From positions 22,370,537 to 22,434,536 of the forward strand of contig NC_064767.1 in the NCBI RefSeq assembly GCF_011397635.1: a stretch of DNA of 64,000 nt. Direction: 5' to 3'. Shown piece by piece: positions 32,380 to 54,800 of the stretch (the stretch's first letter is position 1; every line of letters starts with the position of its first letter). The notes under the pieces were generated by a model. The model was not told where the DNA came from. It ran no database searches and was given only the letters and a program-made list of their open reading frames with translations. The stretch is from Epinephelus fuscoguttatus (Eukaryota; Chordata; Actinopteri; Perciformes; Serranidae). The translations under genes were made by a program, and so were the position numbers.

Positions 32380-33070
32380 GTGTGTCTCTGTGGATGAGTG
32401 ACGTACTGCTGGGACGCATGCCCCGTGCGCACTGCGCGTCCTGGCCCTGTCAGTAGTAGCCAGATGGAAACGTAGGCAAGTGAATTTGGTGAGGTCATGT
32501 ATTTTTAAGCCGCACAACGGAATAAATCATCCTTCACCGGCGGCATAAACAAATAGTGCGGAACATTTCGCCGCCGATCGGACCGCGGGGGGATCGATAG
32601 GTTCATTTGATGACAGAGGTAAGATGAGGATTCGCACCTCTGCTCCTCAGACGTGCTTATTGTTTGGCCGTGGGGGAGGGTCGTATGTCGCTATGTGCAT
32701 ACTGCTTTACCGACTAGACTATTGTTAAAGGGTGTTAAAATGTACCTCCGTGTGTTACTCACCGAAACACTCCCTGTTCTTGTCGTTACAAAGCGATACG
32801 TCCTTACATGGCGTATAGATCGCTCATAGATAGCGGCAGCGGCTCGTATCCACACCGACTGCGCACTGTGTTTCACAAACAGGCCCTGTCATATTACGAT
32901 ACGGCTGTCATGATCGCTGCTATAATGTCTTCTCCTGTTGTGTCCGGCGTATTGTGGCTACGATTTCAGCGAGCATGCACGGATCTGCTCTGATGCAGCG
33001 CGTCTTTACAGTCAGCCAGCTGCCTTTGGTTTCGGCAAGACAAGACGAGGGGTCGTGTGGCCAAGGTTAA
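32380..33070. promoter_or_regulatory. CpG-rich segment with candidate untranslated first exon of mapk8
   Basis: CpG-dense DNA (CCGTGCGCACTGCGCGTCC, TTCGCCGCCGATCGGACCGC) upstream of plus-strand mapk8. A good plus-strand donor, GACAGAG|GTAAGATG, ends at 32618. It could close an untranslated first exon that splices to the acceptor at 35153-35154. The composition and donor are seen; the promoter role is inferred. Confidence 0.45.
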
Positions 33071-33311
33071 CACGCTGACATGGAGTTAAAATAAATAACG
33101 GGTCGATGGTGGTCTTCCACTCAGTCTCTGCTGTCAATCTGAGCCTGAGAGATGGAGGAAGGTCTTCTGTGTCTCTGTCTGTCTCCATCCTGCTGACAGT
33201 TTGAATGTATGGAGTAGGGAAAAGGTCAGTTTAGGATTGGGCATATATGAGGACATAATGTGGCAGAAGGTGTCTTATCCATGAGGTGTAAAGGAGATTA
33301 TAATGCATATG

Positions 33312-33542
33312 TGCAGGGGTGTAGGCTTAGGGGGGTTTAGGGGTCCTCTGACAGCAAATCTGAGCATCAAACACTTATGTTCCTGCATTCTGGTGAATTA
33401 CTATGCACCAATTTATGGCTTTTCTGCATCAATTTCTGCTGTAAATGTATTTTTTCATGTTTTTATTTGGGTACACAAATGCACATGTTCTAAATATTGA
33501 GGGGAACATGTCCCTTGCACCCCCCGAAATCTACACCCATGC
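33312..33542. mobile_element. 231-bp inverted-repeat element
   Basis: The ends are GCAGGGGTGTAG and CTACACCCATGC, inverse complements except one base. The interior is non-coding. It lies in the presumed first intron of mapk8; the rest of 33071-35154 shows no exon or clear repeat. Confidence 0.6.
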
Positions 33543-35070
33543 ATGTGTATGGCTGAGATTGCATTTTTCTCATCTGCTTGAGAACATGCAATGGTATTCC
33601 ACCCATGGAAACAATATACAGTATTACTGTTCAGCGTGTTTATATTAGTAGTGTGTGTTAGCTCATTTTAATGTGTGTTTTATGGTATGAGGTGTTATAC
33701 ACAAGGAGCTACACCATATATTTGTGTGTTGTCTGAATATGTGGACACAGTGTTTTTGTGTTATCTTAGTATAATATGTGTTATCTGCCGTTGCTAGGAA
33801 ATGATCTGTCCTTTAAGTATGTGCTTCAGAAGCCGTTCATTAAATCATTACGCTGAAGCAGCTTGTTTAGAGAAAACAGAGGTTAAGTCATTAGAGGGCA
33901 GTGCGCTCAAGGAATGACCCCCGCTAAAATTTCTGCTTTTGCAGGATTCACAGGACATCTAGATGTGTTACTGCTCCCTGCCTTCAAATCCATCCACGAG
34001 GTCCAGACCTTTTAGGTGCTGCTGAGACTACTGATGTGGCCGCTGCTGCATTCCCTGTAAATACTGCAGCCGACACATAACTGCAATCTAATAGCGTGCC
34101 ATTGATTTCAGAGGTATTTGTCAATGCAGCATGTAGTTGTGAGCATCAATACTAGTTATTTCACAGTGGGAGCAGTAATATTAACACTGTGTGTGACTAA
34201 ATGGGAGTTTAGGGGATCAAATCAGACTGTGAATCTCTCCCTGCACCGACTTGACCCTAATTATCCTCATGGATTGCCATTATTGCTATAATGACCTTAC
34301 CTCAGAGCAAGAGATAACTGAATATACCACCGACAGCACCGCTCACACACTGCAATGCCATTCATAACTGAGACAAGCATAATTGTCTTCCCTGTCTGAA
34401 ATATAAAAAGAGGCGGCAAGTCTATTTTCATGTTGTGAGGGAGGTGGATGTTATGTACGTCTTTGTGACGTTGGAGGAACAGAAGGAGAGCTGACTCATT
34501 TTATTCTGGCAATTATATCCCTCATATGGACAGTGTGTCGGCAGAGTGGAAGAGCGGGGAGGGTGATTATGTTGCTTATATAAGAATTGAGGGACGGGAG
34601 AGGAAGCCGATGTTCGCCTTTTTTAGATTTGAGGTGGTTTTGTTCTAATGAAACATGTTCCGGAACATCATGCACACAAATTGGCGTCTCGGTGTTGAGT
34701 CTTATCTGGGCTCACAGCCGCTTGGTGCAACTTGACCCAGTTAACATGTGCCTGTGGAAGACCCGCTTGTAGAACTGGGCTGGAGTCCTGGGCTGGGCTC
34801 CAAACTCACAGGAATTATCACCGGGCTTGGTTTTCCAGTGTGACAGAGTCAGTGTGAGCGTCAGGTTTCATATGATGGAGTAGACCTCGCCATGGCCTGC
34901 TGTTCTGCCACCACTGCTGATGATATCAAATCTTCCATCCTGGTGTGTTTGCTGGGTTGCTGAGATAAGGAACCGCAGTGCTTGCCTCAAGTGTAAAATT
35001 CAGCAGTGTCTTTTCTCCTTTACTCCTAATCTGCTTTCTGGGGAGCAGGGATTTTCATTTGGCTTCATAA

Positions 35071-43931
<8,861 letters not shown>

Positions 43932-45800
43932 CGCACACATACAATACACACACGCCGGCACACAAAAAGCAAACCTTTCCTCATCAGTGTGTGTGTGATG
44001 GGAGAGGGGTTTAAGGCCAACCGAACTTCTCATGTTAGTTTGTAGAGCCGCGCTTTTAATGTACAGTTTGTTTTTATTTCCCCTCCCCCCTCTACTGCTG
44101 TAAATGATTGTGGTTTGAAAATGTATCATTATTACTGTATTTTTGCTGCAAAGAATCAGAGTATGTTTTGATGTGAATCTGTGATGTATGTTATGAAAGA
44201 GAGGGATTTGAGTGTACTTTACACATTGCTGTTTTTTTAGCTACTGCTACACAGTGGAATACCACACTGTCGGCACTGCAATATTATGTTGAGTATATTT
44301 TTTGAATTGTTCATTTGGCATTTTTGTATTGTTTTTGGGACATTTGAATGACTCTACGCCAACTCTTTTTAACTGTAGACTTTTAGCGCACTTCATCTTG
44401 GATCCAATTGAAAATGATTTTATTTTGATATCATCTTTCTTGTAGAAAGCGTCCCTTGGTGTATCCAAGTTTCTTAGTATTACGTCACCTCTGATTGTGT
44501 GCATCTTGACAAGCAGTCAAATGGTCTGTTGCCCTGACACTGACTTTCTTTTTTACTATAGCATACTGTAAACTGACTGTATTTTAACTTTAGTTACTTA
44601 GCTGTAATTTGTAGGCGATGGTCTGTTGGATGAGGAAGAACAGGGTGAATGTAAGAGAACTGAGACGTGAGGAGCCAGTGATTACTGTTAGCGCTGTAAC
44701 AATTTCATAGAGGCCACTCCACTGGCTAGAATGAGTTCTGTATGTGGGGACTGTCACCAGAGACTAAGTCTAAATTAGTCACTTTACCCTTTTGTCAGGT
44801 TCATTCAGACGTTATTCACAGCTGTCTGATATTTAACATGTTTAATTTAAGTGCCCTTACTCAGTTCAGTGATTTTCAGTCCTCTCCGTTGCAGATGCTC
44901 CTCTCTCCTGTGGTGCGTCTTTCTGAGTTCTACCTCACACGTGCACACACACTCAAACACACATTTTTTGAAGATACAGTATCATGGCACACATTATTTG
45001 AAAGAAATGCGAAAAAGAAGATCCATTTTTTAATTGTATTTGCATTATTTATTTATTTATTTCAAGCTAGGAGGCGTCTATTGTATGTAATGTACATTTC
45101 ATTCAGAATTACTATTTATATGCATTTTGTTTCATTTTTTTTGTTTTCTGTGCAATATAATTCATAGATTAGTATAGTCAGTGATTGATCTGTACATTTT
45201 ACTGTAGATGTATGTATGTTTTCTGAGAGTCAGGAAACAGGCATTTGCTACCTGCCATGGTAACCTTTGGATGTATTTGATGGCTCAAATTCCCAACCTG
45301 TCCCTTTGCCCTTTTCATGGTTGGGCACTCCAGGCAGTTACACCCCCCCCCCCCCCCCCCCCAGCATCAGCTCCCAGAATGCACTTTGGAGATTGTGACG
45401 CATATCCTGACCCTCTCTGGGCCACGCCTCAACTGACTGTTGTGGCTTCCTCTTTTAGTCGTTTTCCTCTCCTCCCATCTCCTCAAAAATAGAAACGATA
45501 GAATAGACTACGCATGAGTTTTCTCTGAGCACATCTGGTTTTAGTGCAGGTATATTTAGAGGAAAGACGGGAAAGCCATTCAGCTCTACTGGGGTGATGC
45601 TGCAGTCTTCTGATGGTTTGACAGCGAACACTGGCAGCAAAGAGTTAAACCTGTTGTGGTGTGATTTGATCAAGCCAGTTGTGTGAAGTTTAGCCTTAGG
45701 ATCTGAAATTGCCTCACTAACAGACCAATTATATACATCAGAAATGGAAACTGTCTACCTTCAACTCCAGCAAATAAAAGAGTTGAATTTTAATGTCTCA
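43932..45800 (+). other. mapk8b: mapk8 3' untranslated region
   Basis: This is the non-coding stretch after the mapk8 stop. It includes a 21-base C run (45342-45362) and several A/T-rich motifs such as ATTTATTTATTT at about 45050, of the type that can destabilise mRNA. No open frame here looks real. The extent is set by the AATAAA at 45773. Confidence 0.6.
45773..45778 (+). terminator. Poly(A) signal AATAAA of mapk8
   Basis: A canonical hexamer followed about 25 bases later by a T-rich stretch (GTTCTTTTTTTCCTGT), as expected of a cleavage/polyadenylation site. It lies 1.84 kb past the stop. Confidence 0.65.
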
Positions 45801-46193
45801 TTGTTCTTTTTTTCCTGTCAAGTCAACATTTTTTTCAAGACTATGAGTTTTAAGGGGGACTGAACAGGGTGTGTATGGGAAAACTATATCTCATATCATC
45901 AATAAGGCTTTTGCTGCTTTCTTAAAGAGGAATTTAGTCAATAAATAATCAGCTACATGACCTATGATGTAACATGGTAAGGAATGGTAAAATGCTTGCT
46001 TGGTCCAGAGGAATTCTCGTTTGGCACCGGCACTGGTCAGTGTAGGCACAAGACGGCTGTACTAAAGAGGACACGATGGCAAGTAGTACTGCACTAGAGG
46101 TATTTGGTCTTAAAAGCTTTGGGGCTGGCTGGTCTTCCCAGTATTCAAGCTCCTCCTCCTCTGATGGACCAGATGAAGGCAGGTTGGTCTGGT

Positions 46194-49100
46194 CTAGTTG
46201 GTCTGTGTTCCTCCTGTGGTCAGATCTCCGAGGGTTTTGAAGAACTCCTCCATCTCTTTCTGGAGGAGAACGTTTCGGTTCTCTGCGTCTTGATGCGCCC
46301 GCTCCGAGTTCCTGAGTCGGATCTCCAGCATGTGGAACTTCTTCTTCTCCTGGTCCAGCTCCTCCTCAAGGCGGTTTACCTGGAACTGGTACTTAGAACA
46401 GGATTCCTCCAACCTCAAAAAAGAAAAGAGGAGGTTATAAATAACAACTTGTGGTGATTTCAATGAGTGATTTGACAGGAAATGATGAGTGACTCATACT
46501 TACTTGCGAATGCAGGTTTCGTAGCTCATCCTCTGCTTCTTCAGCTCCTGCTTGAGCTCAGTCAGCATGTTGGAGAGACCTTCATTTGTTCCTGTGAGAT
46601 CATCCTCAGCACCGCTTGCACTTTGATCCAGAGTACTTGTACTGTCCCTGGCCTCTGTGGGTTTCTCTTGACCCTGCTCTAATTTTACTGCCTTGTCGGT
46701 TCCCTCTGGCTCTGCCAGCGAGATCTCAAAGGACGTCCAGATGGAGGAGGTGTCAGCAGGCAGGCTTAGACTAGATGGGGCAACATTGTCATAGGCAGAC
46801 AGTCTGTGGGATTGGAGGAGGGCTCTATGAGACAGAGGCATTTGAGAGGAGTCGTCATCAGAGTCTCTCTGTGTGTCCTTAAGAGTGGTCTCTTTAAGGG
46901 AAAGGGTTGAATCCTTTAGATTAGAGTCTTTAAGTCTTTCACCAGATGAGGTTGTACGCCTGTGAACTCGGAGGGACGACAAGCCGTTCATCAACCAGTT
47001 ACTTCCACCAGTTGCCGACACATCACCTGCCGACCCCCCTATTTTTCCCCTGGGCCCCCCAGATGCTGTACTGCCTTTGAAGGAGCACCTCCAGGAGGGC
47101 AGGGCTTTAGACTGTTTACTGGGGCTAACAGCTACTTCACTTCCACCTTTCCCTTCAGTTTTGCTATCTGCTTTTCCATCCACTTCTGACTGACCTTTGC
47201 CCTTCCCTTCAATCTGACCATCCTCAACTTTCTCCGAGGGTGTAACAGGGCTTGGTGCAATCAGCTTACTGTCGGAAGAAGGGGTGGAAGGTTGGGGCTC
47301 TTCTTTGGGGGTTTTGGAGCCTGTACCTGAGGAAGGTGGGGTGTCAGTGTCTTCCTGTGAGACCCATTCCACTTTGCACCGCTGAATAGGGCTCAGCTGC
47401 TGCGGAGGAGGAATATTGGCCTCAGTTTCTGGCTCCTCCCGTTGGTAAAGTCGGGCGTGCTCACTGATCAGCACAGTCATGAGGTGCTGCACCTGTGAAC
47501 TTCCTGTGGAAGACATATACACATAAGTATTTACCTGCCTGAAATGTTTCATGGCATTGTACATTGAACTATATTGGAAAGCAAATATAGTCTGCAGGTC
47601 AAGGAGACAATTGACCCCAAATCAGAAATACATATTTTTCCTCTCCTCTTACGTGCTATTTATCAGTCTAGATTGTTTTGGTTTGAGTGTCTGAGTGTTG
47701 TAGACATCAGCCGTAGAGAAGTCTGCTGTCTCTTGAATATATTGAAACCAGATGGCACTCAGCTTGTGGTAGTTAAAGTGCCAAAAAAAATACATTAAAA
47801 CAAACTCAACAGCAATGTCTCATTCCAGAAATTATGACGTGGTTACTCAACATAATCCACAGATGCAGATCTATTTTCTTTCTATGGAACTACAACTGCC
47901 CACCATATCACTTCACAGAGGGAAGTGTGGATCTACTTATGGATGAGAGGCTCGAAACAGCGCAAGATATAAATATTAATGCCATCCTCTTCAGCTGAGC
48001 TGTAATGTTAGCTAGCTCAGTGGTGCTAGCTAGTCTAGCAGTAGATGCATGCTTTTTTCTGCAAGGTGAAACAGTTGACAGGATTGATCAGTAGACAGGA
48101 AATAGTTCCTACATTAAACTGCTCACAACACAATCTGTGGGCTATATGAAGTAACCAGGTTATAATTTCTGTAAAGAGACATTGCTATTGAGTTTTTCAA
48201 ATGTATTTTTTTTTGGTGCTTTGAGCACCTCAAGCAGAGTGCCATCTAGTTCCATTGTATTCAAGAGAAGGAAGACATCTCTATGGCTGATATCTTCAAC
48301 TGAAACCAAAACTAGATTAATAAATAGCAGGTAAGAGGATAAAAATATATAATATATATTTTATTTTGGGGTGGCCTGTCTCACTAACATATGTTGACAT
48401 TGTCACCAACCCTCCATCATGGTTACTGGATCCTCAACTCTGGGTCGAAGGATATTGGGTCCAAACACAGTAGCCAGATTCTGAACACTCATCTTATTCT
48501 CATTGGAGTGAGATTGAACCTCATCCAGAAACCTGACAAGAAAGTAGCAAAAGCAGAACTTGTGTAAAATCATCCCTCGTTCTGTTCCTGTCTAGTAAAA
48601 TTCAAACTAATGAAAAGGAGGACTGAGTCATGATTCTGGCTGGTGTGTGGGTTCAGCTGATGATATTTAAATAGATGCAGAAGGCAGAGAAGACATGCAA
48701 TTATACACACTCAGAGTCAATCAATGTGATGTCACTTCCCCTGATGACGAGGGTGTGGGTGTAATGAACGTTATTTCTCTTGTGTGACAGGCCGACAAAT
48801 CCTCAGTCATCAAACAGTGAATGTGACATAGCAGTAACAAAAAACCCCATCACAGTCATATCTGTGGGCTCAGCAACTACTGAAATATACAGCAGAAAAC
48901 AGGGCGGTGATGACTTACTTGCAGATGTATGTGAGGAGGTTGTAGTTGACCTGAGGAAGGGATTTCACCTGTTTGCCAAGCTCTACAATACCCTTGAAGA
49001 AAAACAAGACATGTTTATTGTCAAGGCAATAGGAACAGGAAATACACAAGTTAAATGTTAAGCAGACATGTAATTACCATTGCTTTGTCCTTGGTAAGAA

Positions 49101-51757
49101 GTGGAGCACAGGAGAGAAACTGTGTGTATTTGGAGAATGGGATTATAGGCTCCGGCAGCTCCCGTATGTACAGCTTTAGTAGCGATGCCACTGTGTGGAC
49201 ATCTGTGGTACTGTAAGAAACAGAGAGTAGACATACAGTTATGAACAGATGATTGCTTGGCATGCTATTGTAGATAAAATGCCCCCTCCCATTGCATCAC
49301 CTGTCAAATACTGGCTTCTCGCCACGGTCAAATGCATCCTGCAGCTCTCGAACATGATTGGTCTGTCCAGGGGCCCTGAAAAGACCCTCCTCTTGGAGCC
49401 CATGTTCGCGTATGAAACACACGCACTGTTCGACCAACACAGGGACCAGCCGCTGATGGCCACACTGGGCCTCGTATAACATTGTCTCCTCTAGGTGCTG
49501 CCCAAAGACACCTGCAGCCATACAGAAAATTAAATCAGGTCATTAGTAGCACAAAATGTTTCCTTGTGTGTACCCAAGAAGTTTACGTCCCCTCTTTAAA
49601 GCATTAATAATATATTTGCTTAATTTTTGTTGTGTTTGCGTGAATGTTTAATAATCACACCTCCTCCAAGCGGAGCCCATATGACTCTACGTATAGCTCT
49701 GACCCACTCCTCCATGTCACTCTGAGAGTTGGCCATCAGCAGGAATGATTCGTGGCTTATGCCTGTTCGATCCTTTTCTCCAGCTCCCCCTGAAAACACA
49801 AACATATTTCATTACTTCCTGGATCAATAGGACAAAATGACTAACACACCTCAAAGCCACTGTGCTTCAAATATGTGAATACACTCATAGAGCAGATATC
49901 ACTTTTAAATACACTTTGCTGATCACACAAACTGTATCATCTGCGAAGAAGTCGCTTTTACCAACTAGAACTCTCAGTATTTCCAATACAACCTTATTAG
50001 CTCCAGCACCCCTGTAAAGTACAAAGAGGCAGCCATGCAGCTCTGCCTCCCTGCCTCTCCTTCCTCTGGCTGCACACAGCTTGATACCACCCGCTTTGAC
50101 ATTTTAGTTTGACATTCTAGTTTAGTTCAGTTTAGCTTTGATTACACTTTGTGAAATTCTCTCCCTTTCAGTGACTTTTTAATCGCTTGCTTTTGAAGAG
50201 GTGGAAGCATTACTCAGTTACAGATGGAGATAAAAGCAGCAAAGCCACCATTCATAAAAATGTTCTTAGTGATGAAATCCTTCCTATAAATGCAATCCAA
50301 AAGACACAGATTTTTGCGAGTGGGTTTGGTAGGGGTTGCTATCAGTACCTGCATTCATTACTACGTCCTGCATTGTGGTGCATAGTGTGTTGTGTGTGAG
50401 AGAAATGACCCAGAAAGCGTAGTGTTCCCTGTGGACACCAGCAAATGCACCATGCCTCTTTTGTCTTTCTGTCCAGGACCTTTTCCTCAGCAACTGTTAT
50501 GAGACCATACTGGTGTGTTTGCATGTTTTACCTCATTTGCTACAAACCACACATCGTTTGCATGACTGCTAACCATTTTCCAAAGCACAGTGTTGTCTTT
50601 TAGATTCTGAATGGGTTTTTCTTAATTTACAAGCAGCCATTGGTCTCCATTTTATTGTATGGTAACGGCCTTATGGTGAACTGAGGGTAGTATATCAGAA
50701 TAAGCATCTTATCTTTTTTCACGACCATCAAAATTGAGTTTAATGCTGCTGTGAGATGATTTGAAACCAGCAGCTGCCTGGGATGAGGAAAACATTCATG
50801 TTCCAGATCATTGCACATCACCGCATGTGTTAGTCAACAATTCTGCATAGTTCATTATTTAAAAAGTAATCACAGATCAATATCAAACTGCAGAATTGCA
50901 GAGCTGCAATACGTTTAAAATGTGCTGCCTGAATTATCAATATAATATTGACTCAGGTAGCCCCCTGTCTACATAGTAAATGAGTTAATCTGTAAACACT
51001 AAAATGGTCCTTGAAGATGCATAAACATACAAAAACACAGAAAGGCCACATGCATAATTAAAAACACTAAACTGCTGCAGCCTAACTGTTTACACCCACA
51101 GCAGAGAACACATGTGATAATGATGCAGTGTGTTCCATTTGGCCCGACACAGCCCTGCAGTAGCTGCTAAATCTGCTGACATTCATGTATTCTAAACACA
51201 GGTAATGTGCTGTACATTCAGTGAGGAAGAGCTTACTTTACTTTTTATGCTCCACCAAAAGCTGAGACAATGCAGCAGAACAGAGAGAGAGAGATGACAT
51301 ACCAGTGTTGTCAGACATGATAGGTGAAAATGTCACAAGTGTTTTTGTGCACGGTGTTTCAATGAATTTTTTTTTTCTCTACAGGACCTTTGATACAATA
51401 CACAAAGACCCTGTTAATCCGGGCAACACAGAGAGTCGCAGGGGGAGACTTGTGGCGTTACAGTATTTCTATAATACATCCCCCTCATTGATGATCAAAG
51501 TTTAAAAAATGTACTTACTACAATCATTAATGGAAACATCCCCAGGATAAATTCTCAGGATGTTACTCAACCTGCTGCAGTAATCACCCATGTTGAACTT
51601 CTGGCCTCAGTAGAACTGAGCAGTGGTGACCCTTACGAAGACCGGGTGCTTGCACGTGAACCTATGCTGATACAACCCAAGATGCTAGTCCATGAGATTC
51701 ATACAGACACTACCATCACAGCAAGTAACTAAGCAAACTGTATCATGTCTTCCAACT

Positions 51758-51805
<48 letters not shown>

Positions 51806-54800
51806 TCCTTCTTTCTTCTTCTGATCTCTCTACTGTACATACTGTCCACTGTTCAGACTGTAATCATGCCAACCCCACGCTGTCAACAGCAGGAATGAAT
51901 GAAGCCGTTGTTGTACCCTCGGACACACGACCGTGGAAATCACATCCTTTCTGCTGTTCTGCATATTTCATGCATGCGTTGCGGCCTGTGACTCATATGT
52001 AGCTATTGGTTTACTTCTGTTTTCCATCCATCACTTTGATTCTGTGGCGGCGAGGTTTACGCAGTGGAAATTACCTGCTGTGTGTATGGTATGATCATAA
52101 TTTCAAGCAACATAGAGAGATGCCATTTTGGATTAACAGCAAACCTGGTATCAGGTTAACGTTCTAGTGGTTGTGGTATATGCACTGATGTTGATGATTT
52201 GGGTTTCATCACCCTCTGTGGCACTCTTAGTCAGACTCCAGCTTTAATCTTGATGTCTTTTTTGCAAAACAACATTATAAGTTTTGGTACTGGTGAGAAG
52301 TTATATCAGATGTGCTTCATCACCTCAGGATTTAGTCTAACACATAGCTTTTAAAAAAATCTTGTCTTGGATGACACTTAGTAATAAACAGATGGCTCAG
52401 CATCACTTGAACAAGCCTTACTTACTGACTCGCTTCCTTGCACACCAAGTCGTCTGTGCCAACTCACCTGGAACGATTTCAAACGGGTGACGACCAGGCT
52501 CATCCTGATTGGCAGGCAGCTCATTGACCTGACTGCCCTGAAGAGGAATACAACCCTGCGGGAGAAAGGAGAGGAAGGTGTGAGACAGACAGATAGAAAG
52601 ACAGACTGACAGGCGGCCAGGCATGAGGAAAACACCTGTACTAACGGTATTCAAGGGCCAAACAAGAAATCAATTAGTGGTTCTGGACTTGGACGTGTAG
52701 TGCATGTTAAACATTATAGAGTTCTGAGTACACTGAGCTCTGGGCATCTGTCCAACAGAGAGAGGTAATGATGATGGAGGGAGGGATGACTCAGGGAAAC
52801 ATCTCTTCATCTATTTATCCCTGTGGAGCTTCCTGTACTGTGCATTTCTGATCCTTCCAGCATAGATAGGCTCAAAGGTCATCTACTAAGTGCTTACAGC
52901 AGAACCACAGGGCAGCTAGTTACCACATTATCGGTGTGTGTCAGGGCAATAACAACACACTATAACATTAATGGAGAGTATGGGGTTGTCTTAAAGGAAC
53001 ACTCCACCCACAAAATGATCATTTGTATATCAGTTACTCACCTCATGTTATCTTAAAATTCATGAGGAAAACTTTGTTTTACTCGCATTCCTCCATGGTG
53101 AACGAAGAATCAAAATATAGAGAAAATTCTTGATGAATTAGAGTGAATGGGGGCCACAATTAACAACAGCAAAACTATATTAAAAAATCTGTTTACAAAC
53201 TCTTGTACAATTTGTGCAGTATAATTCAAGTCTCATTTATCCAATTGTATGCTGAGTACTTCCCAAACCCATGCATTTACGCCAAAACCTTGCGATTTAA
53301 AACATTACTGCATGAGTATTCTGCTCGTAAATTCCATTATTGGAGTTAAAACACACACACTTGCCCAGGTGGGTTACTTTTCCATGTGAGACTGATGCTT
53401 AAATGTGAGAGTTTGTTAACGTGTGTTTGGATATAGCTTTGTTGTCCCGATCCAACCCGAATTTCAATCATTTTCTCCATTTTTGGATTCCTTGTTTACC
53501 TTAGAGGCTTGTGAGAAAAACATTGTCCTCAGTGTAACCCGAGGTAAGTAATTCATATACAAATGATAATTTTGTGGGTTTTCCTTCAAAAAAAAAAAAA
53601 AGATAACAGCATGTAGCTTTAAAAGTCACTGTCACATAATGCAGAGAAGTGCTACATTTTACTAGAGGGCTACAACATGTATTTTACTGCCTGATTTAAA
53701 GGAATCAATAAGCCGTTTACACAGTTGGATAGCACAATGGATCGACTGGCCCGGAGGGAAAACACTAACCAGACAAATTCATGAAGCTTGAATATGTATC
53801 AGGCTTCCAACCAGAATTAATCCGAGCACACAGCAGTGCAGCCTCCTGGGGCACCAGGTGACATCTGGTAACTGTCTTGTACATGTGTTATTCTGTGAGC
53901 GTCACCTGTGCCTTAGTTTCATCCTGGTCCTTGTAGAAATACAGAGCTTCGGTCCTCAGGACAAACCATCGCAGCTGCCAGTTTTTCATGATACTCCGCT
54001 GTCTCTTCAGCCAGCCTGCCTTCAGTGCTTTCTCCTGATCCAGAGGAGAGCAGGGCCTGGAGACCCGAGACAACTCTCCGAGCACCATGCTCTTGGACCG
54101 TGCTACATGAGCATAAGAATAAAAGAAAGACAGAGTGAGATAAAGGCATACAGTTACATGAAGACAGAGGATTCATGTTATTTTAGGATTTTCTGTCTAT
54201 GTTGTTTTGCCATTATTCTAAAAATTCACCCACAGACGATCCTGAATCATTATTCACAGAAGTCTCTCTTGGGTTCAGCTAAGCCCACAGGCTTGACCAT
54301 GCATCCAGATTTCCTCTTAAGTCAATCTACCAAGGCATGTCCTCCATTTTGCAGCGCAGACATCCTGCTTTAACATGAAATCTATCTCTCTATTCCATTA
54401 CATTTTATTATGTGCTTCAGATATTAATGAGGGCATTTATCATTTCTAATTTCATTGCAGTGCAGAGAAGAGTTTTGCTTTGGACCAGGTTGTGTTTTAA
54501 CTGCTACGGACCGATTACAAGCCTGGATTATAGTATATTAGCATAGGTATGCCAAAGGTATAGAGCAAAAACAGTGACAGTAGAGTGATCTCTGGGGAGT
54601 CAGGGAGAGGGAGACAGAGGGAGAGAGATAAACAGACGGCAGATGGAGAGGAGAGAGAAATCAATGGCATCTTTTTTTCCTGTTAATTGCATCTTGCTTT
54701 CTGCTGAGGACAGCAGTGAAGGTATCTGCAAGGGCCTGGACTGAAATCTCTCTCCTGCTTCCTCTCTTTCTCTCTCGCTTATCAGCTCTCTGTCTGGACT

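Noticed and set aside
32179-32517. Minus-strand frame of 112 codons at the CpG block upstream of mapk8
   Set aside because: No similarity seen; it overlaps other chance frames and the candidate promoter.
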